A DNA stretch of 64,000 nt from Aliidiomarina soli (lineage in GTDB: Bacteria > Pseudomonadota > Gammaproteobacteria > Enterobacterales > Alteromonadaceae), in the NCBI RefSeq assembly GCF_003986975.1, contig NZ_PIPO01000001.1:558001-622000 (forward strand), written 5' to 3'. Each line of letters begins with the position of its first letter. Position 1 is the stretch's first letter. This document shows positions 45,594 through 58,564 of the stretch, in pieces. Both the position numbers and the translations under genes were made by a program. The notes under the pieces are model-generated. The model was given only the letters and a program-made list of their open reading frames with translations. It made no database searches and was not told where the DNA came from.

Positions 45594-46523
45594 ATGTCAG
45601 AGAGCGCCAAGCAGCAATACAGTATGAATAAACTGGAAAAGCGGATACGTCGTTTAACCGGCCAGGCCATTGGCGATTTCAGAATGATCGAAGATGGTGA
45701 CAAGGTGATGGTCTGCCTGTCCGGTGGTAAAGACAGCTATACCTTGCTGTCGGTGCTAATGTATCTGAAAAAGGTGGCACCGATTCACTTTGACATTGTT
45801 GCGGTTAACCTCGATCAAAAGCAACCGGGCTTCCCTGAACACGTGTTGCCTGCTTATCTGGATACCCTGGCAATCGACTATAAAATAGTCGAAGAAGACA
45901 CCTACTCAATTGTCAAAGACAAGATCCCTGCAGGGAAAACCACCTGTTCGCTGTGTTCCCGCCTGCGCCGAGGCATTCTGTATCGCACTGCGGCTGAGCT
46001 TGGCGCGACCAAGATTGCGCTCGGGCACCACCGTGACGATATGCTGGAGACGCTGTTCCTCAATATGTTTCATGGTGGGACACTGAAATCCATGCCGCCC
46101 AAGCTCGCCAGCGACAACGGTGAGCATGTGGTAATTCGGCCTTTGGCCTATGTGAAAGAAAAAGACATTGAGCGCTATGCGCAGGCACAGGGCTACCCGA
46201 TCATTCCATGCAATCTCTGTGGTTCGCAGGAAAACCTGCAGCGTAAGCAAATCAAAGAACTGCTAAGAGACTGGGATCGCAAGTTTCCTGGCCGCATCGA
46301 AAGCATGTTTACCGCAATGCAAAATGTGGTGCCATCTCATTTGGCAGACAAAGCGCTTTTTGACTTTGCCAGCGTCAGCGCAACGGGCGAGCAAACCGTG
46401 AACGGGGACACGGCCTTTGATGCGCCAACGGTACCTGGCAGTCATACGTTTGCTGAGGCGTCAGCGGACCCCTCAGCCAGCGTACAAAAAATTCAGGTCG
46501 TTAACCTGCTGCAGCCGACTTAA
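45594..46523 (+). CDS. ttcA: tRNA 2-thiocytidine synthetase TtcA
   Basis: This 309-residue ATP-pyrophosphatase thiolates C32 of tRNA. It has a PP-loop SGGKDSYTL (about residues 43-51) and iron-sulfur-binding Cys motifs CSLC (about 118-121) and CNLC near residue 208. ATG 45594 is supported by AGGTAAA; an in-frame GTG at 45540 would lie in the terminator. The C-terminus carries an extra Ala/Ser/Asp-rich tail beyond the enzyme core. The gene ends overlapping bax by 4 bp (convergent). Confidence 0.96.
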   Translation: MSESAKQQYSMNKLEKRIRRLTGQAIGDFRMIEDGDKVMVCLSGGKDSYTLLSVLMYLKKVAPIHFDIVAVNLDQKQPGFPEHVLPAYLDTLAIDYKIVEEDTYSIVKDKIPAGKTTCSLCSRLRRGILYRTAAELGATKIALGHHRDDMLETLFLNMFHGGTLKSMPPKLASDNGEHVVIRPLAYVKEKDIERYAQAQGYPIIPCNLCGSQENLQRKQIKELLRDWDRKFPGRIESMFTAMQNVVPSHLADKALFDFASVSATGEQTVNGDTAFDAPTVPGSHTFAEASADPSASVQKIQVVNLLQPT

Positions 46524-47401
46524 CTGTCGACTGTAGCAGTACCTTCTGCCTCGACTTGCAGGCCTTCATCACGAACATCCTCAATGATCGGACGATTAAT
46601 CCGGATCATCTGGTTTAGCTCATCAATATAATCCTGTCCGCGTTCAGAATAGCTCATTAAACCCGCGGTTAGCGTGGTTGAACTGACACTGTCTTCTTGC
46701 TCTCGCTCTTCGAGCCGCATCTGGCGCAATTCAGCATAGGCAAAATGCGTATTAAGGTTACGAATAAAAGACTCAACCGAGGCTTCCATACTATCAAAGC
46801 GGCGAACTTCATAGCGCTCACCATCAGGTCTCGAGCCCGGCACAATACCGCAACCATCAGTCCAGCACCACTGACCGAAGAAATTCAGACCCTGAGTAGC
46901 GAACCTTGAAGTCCCCCACCCTGATTCATTGGCTGCCTGGATCAATACCAGTGTACCCGGGACAATATCAACCCGGCGATTCAACACCGCGAATTGTTCC
47001 TGCAATTGCTCTTCATCGACACGGTAATAGCTGAGAATGGTTTCCATCCAGCGTTGTTCACGCTGGTTCAGCGATCCGCCCTGTTCCACTTTGTTCTGCA
47101 ATTGATTGAGGTAGGCACGTTGTTCGGTAATGCGTTGGTTTACTTCGTCAATGGCCGGCAGTAAGTAGGCGAAAAATTCGCGCTTGCGCTCTGTGACATC
47201 ATAAATGTCAGCGAATGCCGGCACGAACTTTGTTTGCTGCGATAACGGCTGGTCTATCGGTGGCTGGGATTGGCGCTCAATCTGGCTGGGTGATCCAGCG
47301 GTATCGTCCCGCTGAGCATCCTGACCACTATGCTGAACAAAAGGAACCGCTATGGCGGCGGCGACAACCAGTGCTGCTGCACTTCTGACAAACCATTTCA
47401 T
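46520..47401 (-). CDS. bax: Glucosaminidase-domain protein Bax
   Basis: This 293-residue exported protein (N-terminal signal/anchor about residues 4-24) has a C-terminal glucosaminidase-type domain with the catalytic Glu in [15 protein letters not shown] (about residues 155-169) and FFGQWCW. It resembles E. coli Bax, of the mannosyl-glycoprotein endo-beta-N-acetylglucosaminidase fold, likely acting on peptidoglycan. It is convergent with ttcA. RBS GAGG. The physiological substrate is inferred. Confidence 0.88.
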   Translation of the reverse strand: MKWFVRSAAALVVAAAIAVPFVQHSGQDAQRDDTAGSPSQIERQSQPPIDQPLSQQTKFVPAFADIYDVTERKREFFAYLLPAIDEVNQRITEQRAYLNQLQNKVEQGGSLNQREQRWMETILSYYRVDEEQLQEQFAVLNRRVDIVPGTLVLIQAANESGWGTSRFATQGLNFFGQWCWTDGCGIVPGSRPDGERYEVRRFDSMEASVESFIRNLNTHFAYAELRQMRLEEREQEDSVSSTTLTAGLMSYSERGQDYIDELNQMIRINRPIIEDVRDEGLQVEAEGTATVDS

Positions 47402-47498
47402 GCATTAACCTCGTTACAAATGAGGCTTTACTATACCAAGGTTATCTTTACAATTCATCTGTCATTCGCACACCCCTGCGACAAGGTTGTCAGCGTCG

Positions 47499-48284
47499 CT
47501 ATGCATCAAAGGTGTTTGAGGATGATCCCCGGTGGCTACTTTCTGACTTAATTCCACGGTCCGGCCCGTCACCCTGCTGGTCCTGCCCCGCTACCACGCC
47601 AAATACCTCGCGGTACATCACTGCTTTGACGTTATAAAAGTACGGCGCAACCACAATTAAAAGAATCCCCAGTGTCAGCAGGCTTAGCAGAAAGAGCACA
47701 AACATAACCACATAGACCAGCAGGAAGGAGCCGAAACGGCGTGTGGTCGCAATAAATGAAGACTTAACGGCTGCGAACGGGCGAAGTTTATAGTCAGCAA
47801 CCAGGGGCAAGGCCATAGATAACGTCAGTAAAATGAACCCCATCACAGGTAACGCCACTAACGGCGGTAAGATCCCGGCAGCGAGTAAAGTGAGCAGCTG
47901 GCTAATGACGGCCACAGTAATAAAGGGAAATGGCTGGCGAATAAAGTTAAAGACATCCATGGGTCGTGTCTTTTCGCCTACGCTATGGCGTAACCCCATG
48001 ACGTGGATCGCAGCAAATAACGGCGGCATGACCAGTGTCTGAGTTAATTGCAGTGTCATGACCGTGCGCGCGTCTTCTGGATCCGGCGTACCAATAAACA
48101 CCTGCATGAGTACCATAGCGATGGCTAAAAAAACCAGAAACCCCAAAAAAATCGCACCGAGCAGACTGAGAAAAGAGACTTTTGTCAGTTGCCAGCCCTC
48201 CACCAGCACATCCAGTGGTTTAAAGCTGTGATTCTCTTGTAGGGCCCGCTCCAGATTGCCACCAACACGCTTGTCCTGCTTCAT
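47499..48284 (-). CDS. Conserved multi-span membrane protein of unknown function
   Basis: This 261-residue protein has about five or six hydrophobic segments (about 37-60, 85-97, 122-160, 195-220) and a hydrophilic, Asp/Gly/Ser-rich C-terminus. The layout resembles the BPSS1780-like or glycerophosphoryl-diester-phosphodiesterase membrane-domain proteins. I cannot assign a function. It is divergent from rluE across 108 bp and not clearly in an operon with bax (97 bp away). Confidence 0.7.
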   Translation of the reverse strand: MKQDKRVGGNLERALQENHSFKPLDVLVEGWQLTKVSFLSLLGAIFLGFLVFLAIAMVLMQVFIGTPDPEDARTVMTLQLTQTLVMPPLFAAIHVMGLRHSVGEKTRPMDVFNFIRQPFPFITVAVISQLLTLLAAGILPPLVALPVMGFILLTLSMALPLVADYKLRPFAAVKSSFIATTRRFGSFLLVYVVMFVLFLLSLLTLGILLIVVAPYFYNVKAVMYREVFGVVAGQDQQGDGPDRGIKSESSHRGSSSNTFDA

Positions 48285-48392
48285 GTATACTTCGCCCAGT
48301 TAAAAAGTTCATTCTCGACACTATTTGTTAGCGCGCATCATAGCATGCAGAACGCCGCAAAATCACAACTGAACAAGCAGAGTTAACCGGTT

Positions 48393-49028
48393 ATGAATAC
48401 AACGCCCCCTGCACAACGACGCCACAAGAGCCGCCGCCCGCGCCCGCAAACCCCACGTTTGCTGTTGTTTAATAAACCATTTGGCGTGCTTTCTCAATTC
48501 AGCGGTGAGCCGGGCGATCAGACGTTAAAAGACTACATCGACCTGCCCGATGTGTATCCAGCAGGACGCTTAGACAAAGACAGCGAAGGCTTGTTGCTGC
48601 TGACCAATGACGGCCAGCTACAAGCCAAAATCAGCAGCCCCAAATTTAAACTGGCAAAGACCTATTTTGTTCTGGTCGAGGGCGAACCTGACGAACAGGC
48701 ACTGCAGCAACTGGCACGTGGTGTTGAGCTAAAGGACGGCATCACCTTACCGGCAGAGGTCGAAACCTGTGCCGAACCAAGCTGGCTATGGCCACGTATC
48801 CCGCCAGTGCGAGAGCGAAAAAGCATCACCGACAGCTGGCTAAAGTTAACCATCCGCGAAGGTAAAAACCGTCAAGTCCGGCGTATGACCGCAGCGGTAG
48901 GCTTGCCGACGCTGCGCTTAATTCGTTATCAGATAGGCCCCTGGAACCTACAAAGTCTGGCCCCGGAAACTAGTCGAGAAGTGCCAGCAAAGCTGCCGCC
49001 AAACATGGCGCGAAGCCTGAAAAAGTGA
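48393..49028 (+). CDS. rluE: 23S rRNA pseudouridine(2457) synthase RluE
   Basis: This 211-residue RsuA-family pseudouridine synthase has the catalytic Asp in [16 protein letters not shown] (about residues 56-71), the [14 protein letters not shown] block and [11 protein letters not shown], all typical of RluE. A basic N-terminal tail precedes the [10 protein letters not shown] motif. Modifies U2457 of 23S rRNA. It is followed 43 nt later by mnmA. In E. coli, rluE, nudJ and mnmA are neighbours; nudJ is absent here. Confidence 0.93.
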   Translation: MNTTPPAQRRHKSRRPRPQTPRLLLFNKPFGVLSQFSGEPGDQTLKDYIDLPDVYPAGRLDKDSEGLLLLTNDGQLQAKISSPKFKLAKTYFVLVEGEPDEQALQQLARGVELKDGITLPAEVETCAEPSWLWPRIPPVRERKSITDSWLKLTIREGKNRQVRRMTAAVGLPTLRLIRYQIGPWNLQSLAPETSREVPAKLPPNMARSLKK

Positions 49029-49071
49029 TAGGATCCGCGCGTTTTAAACTAACCATGAGGTCGTAGGCAAA

Positions 49072-50199
49072 GTGCTAGACGAACGTGATCCTTCTCAAAT
49101 TAAAGTCATTGTCGGCATATCCGGCGGTGTCGACTCTTCTGTCTCGGCGTACCTGCTTATGCAGCAGGGCTACCAGGTCGAAGGGCTGTTTATGAAAAAC
49201 TGGGAAGAGGATGACACCGACGAATATTGCGCAGCAGCAACGGATTTAGCCGATGCTGAAAAGGTCTGCGAAAAACTCGGTATCGAACTGCACACGGTTA
49301 ACTTTGCCGCTGAATACTGGGACAACGTATTCGAGTATTTCCTCGAAGAATACAAAGCCGGACGTACGCCAAACCCCGACATCATGTGCAACAAAGAAAT
49401 TAAATTCAAAGCCTTTCTCGAGTTTGCAGCGGACGCCCTTGGGGCCGACTACATTGCGACCGGGCATTACTGTCAGCGTCGCTTTGACGGCGAGCGGTGG
49501 CAGTTGCTGCGTGGCCTGGATGAAAACAAAGATCAGAGCTACTTCCTGTATACCCTGTCCCATCAGCATATTTCCCAGACCCTGTTCCCCATCGGACACC
49601 TGGAAAAACCAGAAGTACGCGCTATTGCAGAGGCTCAGGGCCTGATCACTCATGATAAAAAGGACTCGACCGGGATCTGCTTTATCGGCGAACGTAAGTT
49701 CAAAGACTTTTTACAGCAGTACCTGCCAGCCCAGCCGGGTGACATTGTCAGTGTTGACGGTGACCTGTTAGGTCAGCATCAGGGCCTGATGTACCACACC
49801 TTAGGGCAACGTAAAGGGTTATTAATTGGCGGCTTAGCCAACGCCGGCGAAGACCCCTGGTATGTGGTTGATAAAGACGTCGAAGCCAATCAACTGATTG
49901 TCGCGCAGGGCCGTGATCACCCTCGTCTCTATTCGAACGGCCTGATCGCCAAGCAGTTACACTGGCTTGACCGGGAGGTATGTGGTGAATCCTTCAGCTG
50001 TACGGTGAAAACACGCTATCGTCAGGAAGACATTGCCTGTCGCCTGGTGCCGCTTGACGATGACAGTGTCGAAGTGCATTTTGACGAGCCTGTTGCGGCA
50101 GTTACGCCCGGGCAGTCAGCGGTTTTCTACCTCAACGAGGTTTGTTTAGGTGGTGGTATTATCGAGGCACGAATTACCGAGCACGAGGTCGCTTTATGA
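49072..50199 (+). CDS. mnmA: tRNA-specific 2-thiouridylase MnmA
   Basis: This 375-residue enzyme makes s2U34 in tRNA-Lys, -Glu and -Gln. It has a PP-loop [12 protein letters not shown] (about residues 14-25). The catalytic cysteines are in [12 protein letters not shown] (about residue 105) and [12 protein letters not shown] (about 202). Start: GTG 49072, since no in-frame ATG precedes the conserved N-terminus; [15 protein letters not shown] is consistent. Overlap with hflD at ATGA. Confidence 0.96.
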   Translation: MLDERDPSQIKVIVGISGGVDSSVSAYLLMQQGYQVEGLFMKNWEEDDTDEYCAAATDLADAEKVCEKLGIELHTVNFAAEYWDNVFEYFLEEYKAGRTPNPDIMCNKEIKFKAFLEFAADALGADYIATGHYCQRRFDGERWQLLRGLDENKDQSYFLYTLSHQHISQTLFPIGHLEKPEVRAIAEAQGLITHDKKDSTGICFIGERKFKDFLQQYLPAQPGDIVSVDGDLLGQHQGLMYHTLGQRKGLLIGGLANAGEDPWYVVDKDVEANQLIVAQGRDHPRLYSNGLIAKQLHWLDREVCGESFSCTVKTRYRQEDIACRLVPLDDDSVEVHFDEPVAAVTPGQSAVFYLNEVCLGGGIIEARITEHEVAL

Positions 50200-50837
50200 G
50201 TGAGCTAAGCAGTGGTATCTGGCATCAACGGATGCTGGCGTTCTCCGGCGTCTGTCTGGCCTCGGTCTGTGTCCAGCAGCTTGCCCGACGTGGCCAGGTC
50301 AACCCACCAGAAGCGGCGCAGGTGCTAATTGACTCAACCCTGATTGTGGATGCTGCCGATACCGAAAGCATTTATCAACCGCTCAGCGCCTTGTTACCTG
50401 GTTTAAAAGTCCTGTTACGCCAACTCGACGCTAGCGGCGACAAAGATGTCGAACAAACCCGTTATGTCGTCGGTATGCTGCAACTGGAACGCCGTTTAGC
50501 ACGCAATGACAAAGCCATGAACCAGCTTGGCGCTGCTATTAGCCAGATAAAACGCCAGCGCGAAACCTTTGCCTTTGAGGACAGTGATATCACTGCCAAC
50601 CTGGGTTCGGCCTATTCCGATATCATTAGCGGCATCGGCCCCCGCATTCAGATTCAGGGTGACTCGAACTTTTTAACTCAGCCTCAAATACAAAAGCGTA
50701 TTCGGGCCATGCTACTGGCTGGTATACGAAGTGCGGTGCTCTGGCGCCAGTTGGGTGGCAAACGTCGCCAGGTGGTGCTGAACCGCAAGCAGATGCTAAA
50801 TGCGACACGCGATATACTGAATTCCCTGAGCGTTTAA
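50196..50837 (+). CDS. hflD: High-frequency lysogenization protein HflD homologue
   Basis: This 213-residue helical, peripheral membrane protein resembles HflD, found between mnmA and purB in gammaproteobacteria. In E. coli it interacts with phage lambda CII; the cellular role is unclear. ATG 50196 overlaps the mnmA stop by 4 nt, so an in-frame upstream start at 50142 is not needed. Segments [17 protein letters not shown] and [18 protein letters not shown] are typical. Confidence 0.92.
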   Translation: MSELSSGIWHQRMLAFSGVCLASVCVQQLARRGQVNPPEAAQVLIDSTLIVDAADTESIYQPLSALLPGLKVLLRQLDASGDKDVEQTRYVVGMLQLERRLARNDKAMNQLGAAISQIKRQRETFAFEDSDITANLGSAYSDIISGIGPRIQIQGDSNFLTQPQIQKRIRAMLLAGIRSAVLWRQLGGKRRQVVLNRKQMLNATRDILNSLSV

Positions 50838-50866
50838 CCACATAACTAGTGGCCTGTGGCCGCTAG

Positions 50867-53480
<2,614 letters not shown>

Positions 53481-53493
<13 letters not shown>

Positions 53494-53510
53494 CGCCTGC
53501 TCTTTGTTTT
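53481..53510 (+). terminator. Intrinsic terminator overlapping the roxA stop codon
   Basis: AGAGCAGGC (53481-53489, in the last codons) pairs with GCCTGCTCT (53495-53503), followed by TTGTTTT. The loop contains the stop codon. Confidence 0.85.
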
Positions 53511-53537
53511 GACTGAACTGATTTGACTTAACTGACG

Positions 53538-53966
53538 TTAAACCGGGGCATTCTGCCACAAACGTTCGTCATTCCCCACTGCATATAAAAGTTCGGCATG
53601 GCGAATAAGCAATTGCGCCATTTTTAGTTCCGTTGCTCCGGCAGCATCCCCTAAGGCATGAATATTTTCTGCTTTCAATTGCCAGTTGAGGCTAAAATGG
53701 CGAAGCGCTTCACGGGCTGACTTGGCCACGTCGGCGGATACATGATCCATGGTCACAGCACCGTTAACCACCCACACTTTTTTACCGTCCTGCAGCTTAA
53801 ACTTCCAGATAGCCACATCCGGAATCAGGTAACGGGAATCTTTGGTTAAAATACGGTCACTTAGCATGCCGCGTTCAGCCAGATAGCGGTTGGCGTTCTG
53901 AAATTGCTCCCGTACCCACGCCTGGTTTTGTTCTTCTGTCATCGGAGTTGGTTGTTGTTCGCTCAT
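53538..53966 (-). CDS. DUF4826-like family protein
   Basis: This 142-residue soluble protein has an N-terminal MTEEQNQAWVREQFQNANRYLAERGM region followed by IPDVAIWKFKLQDGKKVWVVNG. It resembles a DUF4826-type family of Alteromonadales. There is no signal peptide or membrane segment. Convergent with roxA and divergent from the leucine dehydrogenase gene across a 253-bp gap. Function unknown. Confidence 0.75.
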   Translation of the reverse strand: MSEQQPTPMTEEQNQAWVREQFQNANRYLAERGMLSDRILTKDSRYLIPDVAIWKFKLQDGKKVWVVNGAVTMDHVSADVAKSAREALRHFSLNWQLKAENIHALGDAAGATELKMAQLLIRHAELLYAVGNDERLWQNAPV

Positions 53967-54133
53967 AAGCCTACGTCTTGTTTACATTTCAAAGCTAAAT
54001 CGTACCAATATCCGAGCTGACAAGGAAGCGCCAACCACAGGAAATTCGCGGTCTGCAACAAGTGTAAACTCTAGTTGCTAAACAGATGTTTGAATTACGC
54101 AATATTTCGACACCCTAAACTGGTTTTAGCCAG

Positions 54134-54162
54134 TTGAAAGTGGTAGTTTACGCGCATTTTAA
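54134..54162 (+). promoter_or_regulatory. Candidate promoter of the leucine dehydrogenase gene
   Basis: TTGAAA (54134-54139) and TTTTAA (54157-54162) with a 17-bp spacer. The -35 is good and the -10 is poor. An inverted repeat AACTGG-TTTTAG-CCAGTT (54118-54135) touches the -35, so regulation is possible. The rest of the 253-bp gap (53967-54219) is AT-rich and I see no gene in it. Confidence 0.35.
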
Positions 54163-54219
54163 GGGGCCAGGCAGTTGTCGTGCCCGCAGATACCAACACA
54201 ATGAGGTTGAAAGGAACGT

Positions 54220-55266
54220 ATGTCAGTATTTGATCATCAGGAATTTGATAATCACGAAGAAGTGGTTTTTTGCCACGACGAAGCGACCGGTCTCAAAGCC
54301 ATTATCGCGGTACACGACACAACTATGGGTCCGTCCTTAGGTGGCACCCGGATGTGGAATTATGCATCGTCTGACGAAGCCTTAACCGACGTATTGCGTT
54401 TGTCACGCGGGATGACTTACAAAAGCGCCCTCGCCGGCCTGCCGTTAGGCGGCGGTAAAGCAGTTATCATCGGGGACGCGAAAACCGACAAGTCACCTGA
54501 ACTGTTTAAAGCCTATGGTCGTTTTGTTGACTCATTGAGCGGCAAATATATCACTGCGGAAGACGTTAATATTCGCACCAGCGATATTGAGCTGGTCGCT
54601 ACCCAAACTCGCTATGTCGCAGGTACCGAAGGCAAAGCTGGCGATCCGTCGCCACATACCGCGCTGGGAAGCTACCTAGGCCTGAAAGCGGCAGCCAAGC
54701 ATCAGTTTGGCAGTGATGACATCAAAGGTCTTAAGATTGCGATCCAGGGCCTTGGTGCTGTGGGTTACGATTTTGCCAAGTACCTGGCTAAAGACGGCGC
54801 TATCCTGACTGTCTGTGACGTCAATCAGGACGCTGTTGATCGCGCAGTAAAAGAGCTTGGCGCTACTGCTGTTGGCATCGATGAAATCTACGATGTTGAG
54901 ATGGACATCTATGCCCCTTGTGCGCTGGGTGCGACCATTAATGACGGCACCTTAAAGCGGATCAAAGCGAAAGTTATCGCTGGTAGTGCAAATAACCAGC
55001 TGGCGACCCCTGCACATGACCGTATCGTAAAAGATATGGGTATTTTGTACGCGCCTGACTACGTTATTAATGCGGGTGGTGTTATTCACGTCTGTTCAGA
55101 AGCCGCTGCGATGACCACCGAAGATACCGCTGCCCGTGTGCGTGCTATTTATGACACGCTGGACCGTATCTTCAGCCGGGCTAAAGCGGAAGACCGCCCT
55201 ACCGGTGAAATTGCGGATGAAATGGCGCGGGAAATCCTCAAAGCCAAGGCTGCTAGCCGCGGTTAA
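54220..55266 (+). CDS. ldh: Leucine (branched-chain amino acid) dehydrogenase
   Basis: This 348-residue Glu/Leu/Phe/Val dehydrogenase-family enzyme has catalytic lysines at about residues 68 (TYKSALAGLP) and 80 (GGGKAVI), and a Rossmann motif IQGLGAVGYDFA (about 175-186). SANNQL lies near 262 and INAGGVI near 285. Length and motifs fit leucine dehydrogenase, which deaminates leucine, valine and isoleucine to 2-oxo acids with NAD+. It could equally be named bcd or val dehydrogenase. It is followed by a strong terminator. Confidence 0.9.
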   Translation: MSVFDHQEFDNHEEVVFCHDEATGLKAIIAVHDTTMGPSLGGTRMWNYASSDEALTDVLRLSRGMTYKSALAGLPLGGGKAVIIGDAKTDKSPELFKAYGRFVDSLSGKYITAEDVNIRTSDIELVATQTRYVAGTEGKAGDPSPHTALGSYLGLKAAAKHQFGSDDIKGLKIAIQGLGAVGYDFAKYLAKDGAILTVCDVNQDAVDRAVKELGATAVGIDEIYDVEMDIYAPCALGATINDGTLKRIKAKVIAGSANNQLATPAHDRIVKDMGILYAPDYVINAGGVIHVCSEAAAMTTEDTAARVRAIYDTLDRIFSRAKAEDRPTGEIADEMAREILKAKAASRG

Positions 55267-55290
55267 TCCGCTGCAATCAGTTCGATAGAA

Positions 55291-55317
55291 AAAGGGCTCA
55301 ATTGAGCCCTTTTTTTG
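55291..55317 (+). terminator. Intrinsic terminator of leucine dehydrogenase
   Basis: AAAGGGCTC (55291-55299) and GAGCCCTTT (55304-55312) with loop AATT, followed by four more T residues. The A-run before the left arm makes it bidirectional. Convergent YdiJ ends at 55361. Confidence 0.9.
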
Positions 55318-55360
55318 TGCCTGGTAAACTGTAGCCAGTAAATTGCAGCGGGTAAACGGC

Positions 55361-58300
55361 CTAACTGAGCACTTGCAGCAAATGTTGCAACGGATGCTGC
55401 AAACGCCGCTGCTCCACTCGCTGAGCCTGACAGCGGCACGAGAAGCCGGTCGCCAGAGGCTTTTCGCTGGATGCCAGCTTAGGCTGCCAGCTCATTGCAT
55501 ACAGCTGTTTACTTTTCGCCTGATGCTCAGCTTCATGGCCATACGTCCCTGCCATACCGCAACATCCCGTTTGCAGTGGACGGCACTCAACACCTACTTT
55601 GGCAAAGATCTGTTGCCAGCTAGCGCCACTCTGCGGCAGTTCCGTCTGTTCCGTACAATGCAGCAATAAGTCCACCGGCTGCTCGTGACTGGCTGGTGCT
55701 GGTACGGGCTTAATAAAATCACGCAGGATGCTCTCATCGACATCCTCCTGCAGCCACTGCTGGACTAACTTAACCTTAAAGTTACCGCGTTCAGCACCAA
55801 GGAACTGTTGATATTCATCGGCGTAACATAACACCGTCGATGCATCGAGACCGACCAGCGGTAAGCCCATGTCGGCCGCTTGCTGCAGCTGCTGCGCCTG
55901 AACCCTGGCAAGCTGGCGGAACTCAGCTAAAAACCCTTTCACATGCGCCGCTTTGCCGTTCGCCCGGTACGGCAGGATCACCGCCTGCACACCAAGGCGT
56001 GCGGCCAATTTGAGCAGATCTTCAACCAGCTCTGCCTCGTAGAACGAGGTAAATGGGTCCTGCACGATACCAACAAAATGAGACTGCTCAGCCTCATTCA
56101 GCGCATTACCCTGGCGTAATTCAAGAAACTGCTGCCAGCTGAGTGCCTTACGATAAGCATCCCGACGGGTCAGTGCCGGCACCGACAAATTGGGGGCATC
56201 AACATAACCCAGCAATTCAGCCGAAACCCAGCGTCCGGGCCGTCCACCCATCAGACTATTTATAAGTCGCGGGTGCGCCGCCATGCGCGGTAGCCAGTGT
56301 TCAATATTCTTGACCAGATAATCTTTCAGCGGCCGTCCATAGCGACTATGGTAATGGGCTAAAAACCGCGCCCTATGACTGGGGATATCAACCTTAACCG
56401 GACACTGTGAGCCACAAGCTTTGCAGGCCAGGCATTCATCCATGCTGGCCTTGACCTCATGATTAAAATCATCTGTCTGTTTGCGGTTACGCCAGCGCTG
56501 CCACCAGGACGCACGCGCCTTGGGTTCAATCCCGGCGTCGAGACCCGCAAGACTTGTCAGGCGCAGCCATTCGCGTAAAAGGCTGGCCCTGCCTTTCGGC
56601 GAGTAGCGGCGATCACCCGTGACGCGGTAGGACGGACACATTGGGGTATCTTTGTCGAAGTTAAAGCACAAGCCATTGCCATTGCAGTCCATTGCTGTTT
56701 GGTAAACGCCCTGGGTAGCCAGCGGGATCTGGCGATCAAACCAGCCTCGTTTGGTGGCATCCACACTGACCAAAGCCTGCTGGCTTTGATACGGCGTGCA
56801 TATCTTACCAGGGTTTAAACGGTTTAATGGGTCGAACACCGCTTTTAGCTTACACAGTTCCTGATACAGCAGCTCACCAAAAAACTCGGGGCCGTATTCT
56901 GAACGGAACCCTTTGCCATGCTCACCCCACATCAGGCCTTTGTATTTCGCTGTCAGCGCAACCACTTGATCGCTAATCGTTCGCACCAGCGCTTCGTCCT
57001 CCGGGTCCTGCATATTTAACGCCGGGCGGACGTGCAAGACCCCGGCATCGACATGGCCAAACATGCCGTAGTTAAGCTGGTGCGCATCGAGTAAGTCGCG
57101 AAATTCGCTGATGTAGTCAGCCAGGTGCTCTGGCGGTACCGCGGTGTCTTCGACAAAGGCGATCGGCTTACGCGCCCCTTTGGTCGCGCCGAGTAAGCCA
57201 ACAGCCTTTTTGCGCATCGCATAAATTCGGCCGATGCTGGCGGGGTCATCGCAAATTTGATACCCGATCACCCCATTTTGCTGGCGTATACTGTCGTCCA
57301 GCATGCTGGTTAAACTGGTTAATTTTTTCTCCAGCGCATACTCAGAGGTAGCGGTGAATTCGACCATATTGATGCCATCCATTGGCGTCGCTGAATCACT
57401 TTCCAGCATGTCTTTAACCCCATGCCAGACAATGTCATTGCGGGCCAGGTCAAGCACCTTGCTGTCAATAGTTTCGACTGACGTGGCTTGCGCTTCGACC
57501 AACGCTGGTGCATGGCGCAAGGCCGACTGAAAACTGCTGTAGGTGACGTTGACCAGGACTTTATGCCGTGGAATGCGGGTGATATTAAGTTTGGCCTCAG
57601 TGACCACCGCCAGCGTTCCTTCCGAACCTGCAATCAGCCGACTGAGATCCACCTGTTCACTGTCTGCGTCATAGGCATGCTTGAGGTCATAGCCAGTGAG
57701 GAAACGGTTGAGTGGCGGGAAGCGTTTTACCACTTCACCGCGCAAATCGACACAGCTTTTAATCACCTGCTGGTAGATGCCACCTTCAGGTGTGGCCAGT
57801 TGTGCCAGCTCCCGAGCCTGCTTCAGCGGAATCGGACGGGTGGTTAAGCGTGTACCATGCAGCGTGTAGCTGGCCAGTTCAAGAATATGGTCGCTGGTCT
57901 TACCGTATACCAGAGAGCCCTGCCCTGAGGCATCGGTGTTGATCATGCCCCCCAATGTACAACGGTTGCTGGTCGAGGTGTCTGGGGCAAAAAAGAAACC
58001 GTGGGGCGCGAGTGCCTTATTCAGGGCATCTTTGACCAGGCCACTTTCAACACGCACCCAGCCTTCTTCAATATTGATTTCAAGAACCCGGGTCAGATAG
58101 CGGCTCAAATCAAGCACCAGCCAGCTGGTGAGCGACTGTCCATTGGTGCCAGTCCCACCGCCGCGCGGGGAGAACTGAATCTGCTGGTGAGCGGCCTGCG
58201 CCGCTAGCGCCATCACAATGCCAACATCCTCCTGGGTACGCGGGTAAACCACCCCCTGCGGAAGCTGCTGATAAATACTATTATCTGTTGATGCAATCAG

Positions 58301-58417
58301 ACGACCAGCGTATGTGAGGTCAATATCGCCACTGAACGCTGTGCGTTCCAGGGCTTGAATAAAGGCCTCATACTCAGGTTGCAGGGTTTGCTCAGGCGAT
58401 AAAGTTGGCAGTATCAA
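55361..58417 (-). CDS. ydiJ: YdiJ-type FAD and [Fe-S] dehydrogenase (D-2-hydroxyglutarate dehydrogenase family)
   Basis: This 1018-residue protein fuses an N-terminal FAD-binding PCMH oxidase (about residues 1-560, with the GTGTNGQSLTSWLVLDLSR dinucleotide segment) to a C-terminal Fe-S part with ferredoxin-like CLACKACGSQCPVKVDIP (about 665-685). A Cys-rich CCGMAGTYGHEAE motif (about 955-967) resembles glycolate-oxidase subunit GlpC. E. coli YdiJ is a D-2-hydroxyglutarate dehydrogenase. Start TTG 58417, with AAGGA about 11 nt upstream. Preceded by a ppsA terminator. Confidence 0.9.
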   Translation of the reverse strand: MILPTLSPEQTLQPEYEAFIQALERTAFSGDIDLTYAGRLIASTDNSIYQQLPQGVVYPRTQEDVGIVMALAAQAAHQQIQFSPRGGGTGTNGQSLTSWLVLDLSRYLTRVLEINIEEGWVRVESGLVKDALNKALAPHGFFFAPDTSTSNRCTLGGMINTDASGQGSLVYGKTSDHILELASYTLHGTRLTTRPIPLKQARELAQLATPEGGIYQQVIKSCVDLRGEVVKRFPPLNRFLTGYDLKHAYDADSEQVDLSRLIAGSEGTLAVVTEAKLNITRIPRHKVLVNVTYSSFQSALRHAPALVEAQATSVETIDSKVLDLARNDIVWHGVKDMLESDSATPMDGINMVEFTATSEYALEKKLTSLTSMLDDSIRQQNGVIGYQICDDPASIGRIYAMRKKAVGLLGATKGARKPIAFVEDTAVPPEHLADYISEFRDLLDAHQLNYGMFGHVDAGVLHVRPALNMQDPEDEALVRTISDQVVALTAKYKGLMWGEHGKGFRSEYGPEFFGELLYQELCKLKAVFDPLNRLNPGKICTPYQSQQALVSVDATKRGWFDRQIPLATQGVYQTAMDCNGNGLCFNFDKDTPMCPSYRVTGDRRYSPKGRASLLREWLRLTSLAGLDAGIEPKARASWWQRWRNRKQTDDFNHEVKASMDECLACKACGSQCPVKVDIPSHRARFLAHYHSRYGRPLKDYLVKNIEHWLPRMAAHPRLINSLMGGRPGRWVSAELLGYVDAPNLSVPALTRRDAYRKALSWQQFLELRQGNALNEAEQSHFVGIVQDPFTSFYEAELVEDLLKLAARLGVQAVILPYRANGKAAHVKGFLAEFRQLARVQAQQLQQAADMGLPLVGLDASTVLCYADEYQQFLGAERGNFKVKLVQQWLQEDVDESILRDFIKPVPAPASHEQPVDLLLHCTEQTELPQSGASWQQIFAKVGVECRPLQTGCCGMAGTYGHEAEHQAKSKQLYAMSWQPKLASSEKPLATGFSCRCQAQRVEQRRLQHPLQHLLQVLS

Positions 58418-58458
58418 GATCTCGGGTCCTTTTCTTAAATGTCTCTAAGCGTAAAACA

Positions 58459-58486
58459 AAACAGCCTGGCAAATACCAGGCTGTTT
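58459..58486 (-). terminator. Intrinsic terminator of ppsA
   Basis: AAACAGCCTGG (58459-58469) and CCAGGCTGTTT (58476-58486) form an 11-bp stem. On the minus strand T-rich TGTTTT follows. About 80 bp downstream of the ppsA stop and before ydiJ. Confidence 0.85.
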
Positions 58487-58564
58487 ACTAAATAAGCTTA
58501 ATTTCGATAGTGGTTATCAAAATCCGCCTGATTTGTGCTTGGCATACTGCTGGTAAACCAGCAC

